Assembly (NCBI GenBank): GCA_023819025.1
Contig: JAMWDC010000127.1
Span: 1-6,567, forward strand
Length of the DNA stretch: 6,567 bases
Origin: Candidatus Omnitrophota bacterium
Lineage (GTDB): Bacteria > Omnitrophota > Omnitrophia > Omnitrophales > Aquincolibacteriaceae
Direction of reading: 5' to 3'
The position numbers were made by a program, and so were the translations under genes. The notes under the pieces were generated by a model. It was not told the DNA's origin, did no database searches, and saw nothing but the letters and a program-made list of their open reading frames with translations. Position 1 is the stretch's first letter, and each line of letters begins with the position of its first letter. This document shows positions 1 through 4,604 of this stretch, piece by piece.

Positions 1-76
1 CTGCGATGTGGTCCTGTCTTGCAACCACTTATGGCGAGCATCAGAGTCACCGAAATTATTAGGCGCATGTATAAAG

Positions 77-101
77 TGTAATTTACATTTTGTAACTTAC
101 A
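77..101. promoter_or_regulatory. Tandem operator-like palindromes
   Basis: Two 11-bp palindromes of the form TGTAA-N-TTACA lie at 77-87 and 91-101, separated by TTT. Their centres are 14 bp apart, and the whole 25-bp block is itself nearly palindromic. They cover the -35 element (82-87) and most of the spacer of a good promoter, which is where a repressor would block RNA polymerase. I do not recognise the half-site as belonging to a named regulator. The symmetry and position are seen directly; the operator role is inferred. Confidence 0.5.
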
Positions 102-110
102 ATCTATAAA
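82..110 (+). promoter_or_regulatory. Sigma70-type promoter upstream of the 70-aa gene
   Basis: TTTACA at 82-87 (5 of 6 matches to the -35 consensus) and TATAAA at 105-110 (5 of 6 to the -10 consensus) are separated by exactly 17 bp. Transcription would begin near 117 and leave a leader of about 170 nt before the ATG at 289. A second perfect -35 hexamer, TTGACA at 184-189, is closer to the gene, but its best -10 (GATAGA, 208-213) matches only 3 of 6. I therefore prefer the upstream promoter. Confidence 0.5.
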
Positions 111-130
111 ATTTAACGGCAAAGTCGATC

Positions 131-149
131 AGTTTTTGAAACTTTTTTT
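131..149 (+). terminator. Short hairpin with T-run, possible attenuator
   Basis: AGTTT (131-135) and AAACT (139-143) form a 5-bp stem with loop TTG, running straight into seven T residues (143-149). It sits about 15 nt downstream of the predicted start of transcription. The stem is short and AT-rich, so it would be a weak intrinsic terminator. It could be a leader attenuator of the 70-aa gene, the terminator of something upstream of the window, or chance in an AT-rich stretch. Confidence 0.22.
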
Positions 150-166
150 ATCAATTACTATCAATT
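149..166. repeat. Direct repeat TATCAATT x2, 10-bp period
   Basis: TATCAATT occurs at 149-156 and again at 159-166, so the copies fall on the same face of the helix, one turn apart. They lie in the leader of the 70-aa gene, between the predicted promoter and the alternative -35 hexamer at 184-189. Such phased repeats can be activator or repressor sites. The stretch is AT-rich, so chance is a real alternative. Confidence 0.3.
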
Positions 167-275
167 GTGGTACTTGAAAAATCTTGACACAACATGTGGA
201 ATCTTTCGATAGACGTTTTTCTTTAAGCAGCTCAGCATTCGCGACGATAAATTGTACCGAAGCACTTCTATTTCC

Positions 276-282
276 AAAGGAG
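276..282 (+). promoter_or_regulatory. Ribosome binding site fixing the start at 289
   Basis: AAAGGAG lies 6 nt upstream of the ATG at 289-291. It is the strongest Shine-Dalgarno sequence in the window. It argues against the longer frame beginning with TTG at 184, whose TTGACA looks more like a -35 hexamer than a start codon. Confidence 0.75.
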
Positions 283-288
283 CGGCTT

Positions 289-501
289 ATGACGTACGAA
301 GAACTTGTGGATTTAAAATTTCATAAGGGTCTTTCGACGTGTGCTCTTGTCCGCCTTTTCCCTGATGAAATTGAACGAGTAAGCGAGGTAGCCTTGCTGG
401 AGGTGCCCGACGCAACCCTCAAGGCGATTATTCCTGAGCCGCGAAAATTAAACCGTCTGATGCGGTTAAAGAAGAGATTTTTGGGGAAGGGGCAAGAATA
501 G
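289..501 (+). CDS. 70-residue protein of unknown function
   Basis: I cannot assign this protein to a known family. From the ATG at 289, chosen for its strong AAAGGAG site, it encodes 70 residues ending in TAG. The frame stays open upstream to a TTG at 184, but those extra 35 residues lack a ribosome binding site. The N-terminal half (MTYEELVDLKF...) looks helical and amphipathic. The middle is rich in Leu, Val, Glu and Pro, and the C-terminus is strongly basic (RKLNRLMRLKKRFLGKG), which would suit binding to nucleic acid or ribosome. There is no signal peptide, membrane segment or Cys-based metal site. It converges on accA with 33 bp between stops and has its own elaborate upstream region, so it is probably a single-gene unit. 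A small regulatory or DNA-binding protein is a guess from composition only. Confidence 0.65.
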   Translation: MTYEELVDLKFHKGLSTCALVRLFPDEIERVSEVALLEVPDATLKAIIPEPRKLNRLMRLKKRFLGKGQE

Positions 502-504
502 CGT

Positions 505-523
505 CGTGAAGTAAAACTTTACG
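505..523 (+). terminator. Hairpin between convergent stops
   Basis: CGTGAAGT (505-512) pairs with ACTTTACG (516-523) around an AAA loop: an 8-bp stem with one G-U pair in the plus-strand RNA. It lies 3 nt after the 70-aa gene's stop and 11 nt beyond the accA stop. No T-run follows on either strand, so it is at best a weak terminator or a 3'-end stabilising hairpin. The minus-strand version carries an A-C mismatch and is less stable. Confidence 0.3.
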
Positions 524-534
524 GAGTTCTAAAA

Positions 535-1575
535 CTACTTTGAGGCAAAAACACCCATCTTTCTAAACTTTTGATATCGTAAATCCGGCAGATCCTTCTT
601 AGGAATATCTTTCAGTTCTTCTAAAGCCTGATTGATCACCTTTCGAATATTTTCAGCCGTCGTTTCAAAATCTCGATGGGCCCCTCCAAGCGGTTCCGGT
701 ATGATCATATCAATCACATTTAACTGCAAAAGATCGTCGGCAGTCAATTTTAAAGCCGAGGCGGCATCCGGCGTGCGAGACGGTTCTTTCCATAAAATCG
801 CTGCACACCCCTCCGGAGAAATCACTGAATAATAGGCATTTTCCAGCATATACACCCGATCGCCAACGCCGATTCCCAAAGCCCCCCCGCTTCCTCCTTC
901 ACCAATCACGATCACAATGATCGGGACGGCTAAGTCGGAAATCTCCCGAATATTATAGGCAATCGCTTCGGCTTGTCCGCGTTCCTCGGCACCGATTCCT
1001 GGATAGGCCCCCGGTGTATCGATAAAACATAGAATGGGCAATCCGAATTTCTCGGCCAGTCTCATGACGCGGATGGCTTTTCGGTAACCTTCCGGGTGAG
1101 CACTTCCAAAACTTCTTAAGAGATTCTCTTTCGTATCGCGGCCTTTCTGATGTCCCACGATACAAACAGGCTGTTTCCCGTTCCATCTAGCAAAGCCAGT
1201 AATAATCGCTCGGTCATCACAGAAGTGTCGGTCTCCGTGAAGTTCGATAAAATCTTCGGTGAGGTATTTGACATAGTCGAGTGTGTAGGGCCTGAGGGGA
1301 TGTCGCGCCACTTGAACTCGTTGCCATGGAGTCAGCTGGTCAAAGATATCCTTTAATGCCTTTTCCAGTTTCTTCTCCAAACTCTTAATCTCGCCACTTA
1401 AATCAATTCCATTCTGACTATGGGCACGTAGCTCATTAATTTTTTTCTCTAACTCAACAACGGGCCTTTCAAAAGGTAAGCAGGCCTCCGCCAAATCACG
1501 GGTCCCAAGGCGGGTTTTCTCCTTCTTGATTTCCAGCGTTTCGTCTTCGGTTTTCTGAACGGTTTTTTTGGCCAT
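535..1575 (-). CDS. accA: Acetyl-CoA carboxylase carboxyltransferase subunit alpha
   Basis: AccA pairs with AccD to form the cytoplasmic carboxyltransferase that moves the carboxyl group from carboxybiotin to acetyl-CoA, giving malonyl-CoA, the committed step of fatty-acid synthesis. The protein has 346 residues. A helical region (about 33-85, starting LPFERPVVELEKKI) precedes the crotonase-like core. Hallmark motifs are DRHFCDDRAI (116-125), FIDTPGAYPGIGAEERGQ (184-201) and the oxyanion-forming glycine stretch GEGGSGGALG (225-234), followed by SVISPEGCAAILWK (250-263). A Lys/Glu-rich extension of about 27 residues precedes the family's usual start, making it longer than the roughly 320 typical. 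The ATG at 1573-1575 lies 9 nt after the transpeptidase stop with only a weak GAG site, so translation is probably coupled to the gene upstream. It ends in TAG at the expected family length. accD is not in the window. Identification is certain; the extension is the only oddity. Confidence 0.97.
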   Translation of the reverse strand: MAKKTVQKTEDETLEIKKEKTRLGTRDLAEACLPFERPVVELEKKINELRAHSQNGIDLSGEIKSLEKKLEKALKDIFDQLTPWQRVQVARHPLRPYTLDYVKYLTEDFIELHGDRHFCDDRAIITGFARWNGKQPVCIVGHQKGRDTKENLLRSFGSAHPEGYRKAIRVMRLAEKFGLPILCFIDTPGAYPGIGAEERGQAEAIAYNIREISDLAVPIIVIVIGEGGSGGALGIGVGDRVYMLENAYYSVISPEGCAAILWKEPSRTPDAASALKLTADDLLQLNVIDMIIPEPLGGAHRDFETTAENIRKVINQALEELKDIPKKDLPDLRYQKFRKMGVFASK

Positions 1576-1584
1576 TTTCTGCTC

Positions 1585-2385
1585 TCAATCTGTGATCAGC
1601 ACCTTCGTCCCGACCGGCACGATATCAAAGAGCTCTTCAATGTCTTTGTTATACATCCGAATACAGCCTTTTGAAACGCTTTGGCCGATCGTTTCTGGCT
1701 GCGTGGTGCCGTGTATTCCCTAGACCTTAAAATCAAAGCCAAGCCAACGGGAGCCGAGGATATTTTCAGGACTTCCTGGCGGCACAACCGCACCGGCCCG
1801 ATACCAAGTCGGATTTTCAATCTTATTCACAATTTCAAATTCTCCCGTGGGCGTATTATGACCCTCACCCGTAGCAACGGGATAATGCTTCATGATTTTT
1901 TCATTGAGTAAAAGTTCGAGGACATTTTCGGATTTATCGACTCGAAGGGAAAAAATCCCCTGTTGAATTTTCAATTTCATATCCGGATAAACTATGTCGT
2001 TTTTTAGACCGTTGCTCCGTTTGATCAAAGCAATGGTGGTATGATATTTCTTTGCGATATTGTGAAGGTTGTCCCCTCTTACCACTGTATGCATCACGCT
2101 ATCGGGAGTTTGAAATCGTGAAAAGAGAATCTGCATATTGAGTTGTTCATACTTTTTTTGCACACGTCGCAGTTGACCGGAAGTGAGAGAATCCTTTTCG
2201 GTCCCGAGAATTTCTTCCAAAATTCCCCTGGCTTCAACATATTTCCCTTTCTGACTCAACTTATCTACCCGTTTCATCTTGGAGACTATTTCTTTCGATG
2301 GAACCGTTGCGGAAGGAGTGACTTCTTCGGCCTCGACTGAAAATGGCATCCATAACAGAAAAGTCAAAAGATATAGGATCTGCAT
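1585..2385 (-). pseudogene. L,D-transpeptidase (LysM + YkuD) with in-frame amber codon
   Basis: Exported peptidoglycan L,D-transpeptidases cross-link stem peptides or attach proteins to the wall through a catalytic Cys. From the ATG at 2385 the frame gives a signal peptide (residues 1-19, likely cut after VEA), a helical TPR-like segment (about 41-90), a LysM peptidoglycan-binding domain (99-141, VVRGDNLHNIAKKYHTT) and a YkuD domain from about 146. A TAG at 1720-1722 (codon 222) follows SRWLGFDFKV. The same frame then continues with GIHGTTQPETIG and SVSKGCIRMYN, which hold the catalytic His225 and Cys241, and ends at TGA (1585-1587, codon 267). The 221-residue product would lack both catalytic residues. 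The motif spacing fits a lost Tyr-type codon (TAT or TAC to TAG) and not an indel. The start follows the upstream stop by 1 nt, with GTGGA as ribosome binding site; a longer start at 2439 would destroy the signal peptide. It is a recent pseudogene, an assembly error or a readthrough gene. Confidence 0.85.
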
Positions 2386-2386
2386 A

Positions 2387-2839
2387 TTAAAATCCACATG
2401 ATAAAACGGCGATGGCCACCCCAAGAAAGGCACCAGCAAAAACCTCCACAGGAGTATGGCCTAGAAGTTCCTTAAGCCGCTGTTCAGGAACTTGCCCCTT
2501 TTCCGAAAATTCACTCATCATCTTATTGAGAATCCGGGCCTGCCGACCGACATTGCGACGGACGCCAGCAGCATCAAACATGGTAATCAAAGTAAAAATC
2601 AGTACAATCAAAAAAGGGAGAGTATTAAAACCATAGTAGAGCCCCACGACGGTTGCCAGACTGGCGACCGTTGCCGAGTGAGAACTGGGCATCCCTCCCG
2701 TATCAAAAAGCCAGCGAAAATTAAACCTTTGTTCGTGCCTGAATCCGCGAATGACCTTGATCAGCTGCGATATAAACCAGCTCAATAAAACCGCGACAAA
2801 CGCACGTTCTTCAGCAAAAGGGTAAGTTTGAACCGTCAC
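2387..2839 (-). CDS. Divergent PAP2 family membrane protein (DUF212, YuiD-like)
   Basis: This is a 150-residue integral membrane protein of the DUF212 family, also called divergent PAP2 or acid phosphatase/vanadium-dependent haloperoxidase-related. Its hallmarks are GGMPSSHSA (48-56), DAAGVRRNVGRQARILN (89-105) and LGHTPVEVFAGAFLG (126-140). Predicted hydrophobic segments lie at about 12-29, 52-70, 73-91 and 132-148. The PSSHS and late GHTP motifs resemble the histidine motifs of PAP2 lipid phosphatases, so a role on a membrane lipid phosphate is plausible, but the family's reaction is not established. The start is GTG (2837-2839) with AGGA 11 nt upstream; no in-frame ATG lies between it and the preceding in-frame stop. 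It is the first gene of the operon with the transpeptidase (1-nt gap) and accA, and is transcribed divergently from comM. Confidence 0.93.
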   Translation of the reverse strand: MTVQTYPFAEERAFVAVLLSWFISQLIKVIRGFRHEQRFNFRWLFDTGGMPSSHSATVASLATVVGLYYGFNTLPFLIVLIFTLITMFDAAGVRRNVGRQARILNKMMSEFSEKGQVPEQRLKELLGHTPVEVFAGAFLGVAIAVLSCGF

Positions 2840-2860
2840 GGAAGAATAAATCCTATGGGA

Positions 2861-2889
2861 TTGACAAGTGTGATGCTTTATGATTTAAT
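2861..2889 (+). promoter_or_regulatory. comM promoter, perfect -35 and extended -10
   Basis: TTGACA at 2861-2866 matches the -35 consensus fully. After exactly 17 bp, TTTAAT (2884-2889) matches the -10 consensus at 5 of 6, and TG at 2881-2882 supplies an extended -10. Transcription would start near 2896, giving comM a leader of about 130 nt. The predicted RNA polymerase footprint overlaps that of the opposing operon promoter at 2907-2915. Confidence 0.6.
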
Positions 2890-2890
2890 T

Positions 2891-2920
2891 GCATATTGGG
2901 ATTTCAATTATAGCATATTG
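2891..2920. repeat. Direct repeat GCATATTG x2, 22-bp period
   Basis: GCATATTG occurs at 2891-2898 and 2913-2920, about two helical turns apart. The first copy spans the predicted comM start site; the second includes the extended part of the opposing operon's -10 element. The 22-bp phase and the location between two facing promoters suit a site for one regulator acting on both. No regulator is recognised. Confidence 0.35.
2907..2915 (-). promoter_or_regulatory. Extended -10 promoter of the DUF212-ldt-accA operon
   Basis: Read on the minus strand, TGC-TATAAT is a perfect -10 hexamer (2912 to 2907) with the TGN extension. The best -35 candidate is TAGGCA (4 of 6) at a short 15-bp spacing, so the extended -10 would have to do most of the work. 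The start would be near 2900, giving a leader of about 60 nt before the GTG at 2839. Confidence 0.45.
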
Positions 2921-2967
2921 CTAGTTCTGCCTACGTCGCACACTCCCATAGACGCCTAAGTCAGACT

Positions 2968-3000
2968 ATTCCCCATAAAAAATCATTATAGGTGGGGAAT
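2968..3000 (+). promoter_or_regulatory. Leader hairpin upstream of comM
   Basis: ATTCCCCA (2968-2975) and TGGGGAAT (2993-3000) are perfect 8-bp inverted repeats, extendable by one U-G pair, around a loop of 17 nt. The hairpin ends 10 nt before the comM ribosome binding site. The CCCC arm could instead pair with the GGGG of that site (3013-3016), so alternative folding is possible. The upstream GTG at 2992, an alternative start of the comM frame, is buried at the base of this stem. Confidence 0.35.
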
Positions 3001-3004
3001 TTCA

Positions 3005-3021
3005 AAAAGCAAGGGGCTTTT
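3005..3021 (+). promoter_or_regulatory. comM ribosome binding site displayed in a hairpin loop
   Basis: AAGGGG (3011-3016) lies 8 nt before the ATG at 3025 and supports that start. It sits almost wholly in the loop of a small inverted repeat, AAAAGC (3005-3010) with GCTTTT (3016-3021). The pairing is weak and could merely present the site. Confidence 0.4.
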
Positions 3022-3024
3022 CCA

Positions 3025-4542
3025 ATGATTGCCAAGGTACAAAGTGCTGCCGCATTGGGAATGTATGCCTATCCGGTTGAGATTGAAGTGGATGTAACTA
3101 CGGGTTTGCCACAATTTATAGTCGTCGGACTGCCGGATCAGAGTATCAAAGAATCCCGAGAAAGGGTTCGATCGGCCATAAAAAATAGCGGGTATCAGTT
3201 TCCCCCAGAGAAAATTACGATTAACTTAGCGCCAGCGGATATAAAGAAGGAAGGGCCGGCTTTTGACTTGCCCATGGCCTTAGGCCTATTAGCAGCGACT
3301 GATGTCATCCCTGCAGAAAGGCTTGCACCATATCTTTTTCTTGGAGAACTTGCGTTGGATGGCTCCTTACGCCCTATTAAGGGGGCTATTGTCATTGCGG
3401 CCAGCCTTAAAAACTCCAAATCTTTTGTTGTTCCAAAGGAAAACGCCTACGAAGCCGCCATGGAAAAGGATGCGGTTATTCATCCTGTAAATAGCCTAAG
3501 CGAGGTCATCCAGTTCTTACGCGGCGAGAAGACAATCCCGCCAATCTCCTATATCGATCCCGAACGTTTTTTGGTACCCATTGAAGAACCATTGAACTTT
3601 TCAGATGTAAAGGGTCAACATTTTGCTAAACGGGCCGTTGAAATTGCCGTCGCCGGAGGCCATAACCTGCTTCTTATCGGTTCTCCGGGTTCGGGTAAGA
3701 CAATGCTCGCCAGGCGAATCCCGGGGATTCTGCCCCCCATGGATTTTGAAGAAGCCCTCACCCTTACGAAAATTTATAGTGTGGCCGGGTTAACCAATGG
3801 CCGATCCGTGATTCGGGAACGACCGTTTCGATCGCCGCATCATTCCATCTCCCAAGTCGCCCTTGTCGGCGGCGGACCATGGCCACGCCCCGGCGAGGTT
3901 TCTCTTGCTCACGGCGGTGTGCTTTTTCTTGACGAATTTCCGGAATTCAAACGGGACGCCATTGAATCTTTAAGAAGCCCTCTCGAGGACGGTCAGATAA
4001 CGATCTCCCGCGTAAAAATGCAAATTACCTATCCCGCCAGGATTTTACTCGTTGCTGCTATGAACCCCTGTCCATGCGGCTTTTTAAGCGATCCCCGGAG
4101 GGCCTGCCGCTGTTCGCTCAGCCAAATACAAAAGTACAAAGCCAAAATCTCTGGTCCCATTTTAGACCGGATTGACCTCCATGTTGAGGTCCCGACACTT
4201 TCTTACCAAACCCTCGCAAGCGACGAACCTGCAGAAAATTCCGAGGCCATCCGCTCCCGGATTGTACGATACCGCGAGATTCAATCCGCACGTTATCGCG
4301 ATCGGGATTATAACCTCAACAGCCTCATGCGCTCGCGCGATCTCAAACAATTTGCCAAACCCGACGCTGAAGGAAGAAAACTCATGGAAATGGCCATGAG
4401 GGAACTCCACCTTTCGGCACGGGCCTATTACAAGATTTTGAAAGTTGCAAGAACTATCGCAGATCTGGCCAGCGAGGAAAATATCAAATCCGAGCACATT
4501 GCCGAAGCCATTCAATACAGGACCTTGGACCGGCAATGGTAA
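3025..4542 (+). CDS. comM: YifB/ComM family Mg-chelatase-like AAA+ ATPase
   Basis: ComM is a hexameric AAA+ helicase that, in naturally competent bacteria, drives branch migration during recombination of incoming DNA; YifB homologs are also common where competence is unproven. I chose the ATG at 3025 (505 residues) because the family begins MIAKV and AAGGGG lies 8 nt upstream; a GTG at 2992 would add 11 unlikely residues. The N-terminal ChlI/Lon-like domain contains GLPDQSIKESRERVRSAI and NLAPADIKKEGPAFDLP. The AAA+ core has Walker A GSPGSGKT (219-226) and Walker B GVLFLDE (298-304). A Cys cluster, CPCGF...CRC (349-363), may bind zinc, as in the family. The C-terminal Mg-chelatase domain ends SARAYYKILKVARTIADL. 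Motifs and length are normal, with no frameshift. It stands alone on its strand, converging on carB. A link to natural competence is family knowledge, not shown here. Confidence 0.95.
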   Translation: MIAKVQSAAALGMYAYPVEIEVDVTTGLPQFIVVGLPDQSIKESRERVRSAIKNSGYQFPPEKITINLAPADIKKEGPAFDLPMALGLLAATDVIPAERLAPYLFLGELALDGSLRPIKGAIVIAASLKNSKSFVVPKENAYEAAMEKDAVIHPVNSLSEVIQFLRGEKTIPPISYIDPERFLVPIEEPLNFSDVKGQHFAKRAVEIAVAGGHNLLLIGSPGSGKTMLARRIPGILPPMDFEEALTLTKIYSVAGLTNGRSVIRERPFRSPHHSISQVALVGGGPWPRPGEVSLAHGGVLFLDEFPEFKRDAIESLRSPLEDGQITISRVKMQITYPARILLVAAMNPCPCGFLSDPRRACRCSLSQIQKYKAKISGPILDRIDLHVEVPTLSYQTLASDEPAENSEAIRSRIVRYREIQSARYRDRDYNLNSLMRSRDLKQFAKPDAEGRKLMEMAMRELHLSARAYYKILKVARTIADLASEENIKSEHIAEAIQYRTLDRQW

Positions 4543-4604
4543 CAACAGGGACAGGTCAACTTCGGGATTTGCCCTCAAATTTTCAGACTGTTACTGCTTT
4601 GGGA

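Noticed and set aside
1..81. Open frame on the plus strand from the left edge to TAA at 79-81 (26 codons, ending ...TEIIRRMYKV)
   Set aside because: It could be the tail of a gene to the left, but 26 codons without a recognisable domain are not enough to call it, and a second frame is also open across the same bases. It would need the adjoining sequence.
184..288. Upstream TTG start extending the 70-aa protein to 105 residues
   Set aside because: No ribosome binding site precedes it, while AAAGGAG sits ideally before the ATG at 289; the TTGACA here resembles a -35 hexamer.
535..1722. Genome-wide reassignment of TAG to a sense codon
   Set aside because: TAG ends accA at its usual family length, with a second in-frame TAG two codons later, and also ends the 70-aa gene; only the transpeptidase has an internal TAG in this window.
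1585..1820. Frameshift as the cause of the L,D-transpeptidase interruption
   Set aside because: Conserved motifs on both sides of the stop are in the same frame, so a substitution fits and an indel does not.
2386..2439. Longer start (2439) for the L,D-transpeptidase
   Set aside because: It would put 18 residues before a good signal peptide and overlap the DUF212 gene; the ATG at 2385 directly follows that gene's stop with GTGGA as ribosome binding site.
2840..3024. Riboswitch or tRNA in the comM leader
   Set aside because: No known riboswitch core, T-box or tRNA cloverleaf is visible; only simple inverted repeats are present.
4162..4578. 138-residue minus-strand frame antisense to comM
   Set aside because: It lies wholly against the conserved comM coding sequence and resembles no protein; it is a shadow frame. 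The same holds for the plus-strand frames inside carB.
4543..4604. Shared terminator between comM and carB
   Set aside because: The best hairpin is ATTTG/CAAAT (4567-4580), only 5 Watson-Crick pairs with no GC-rich stem or clear T-run; too weak to call.
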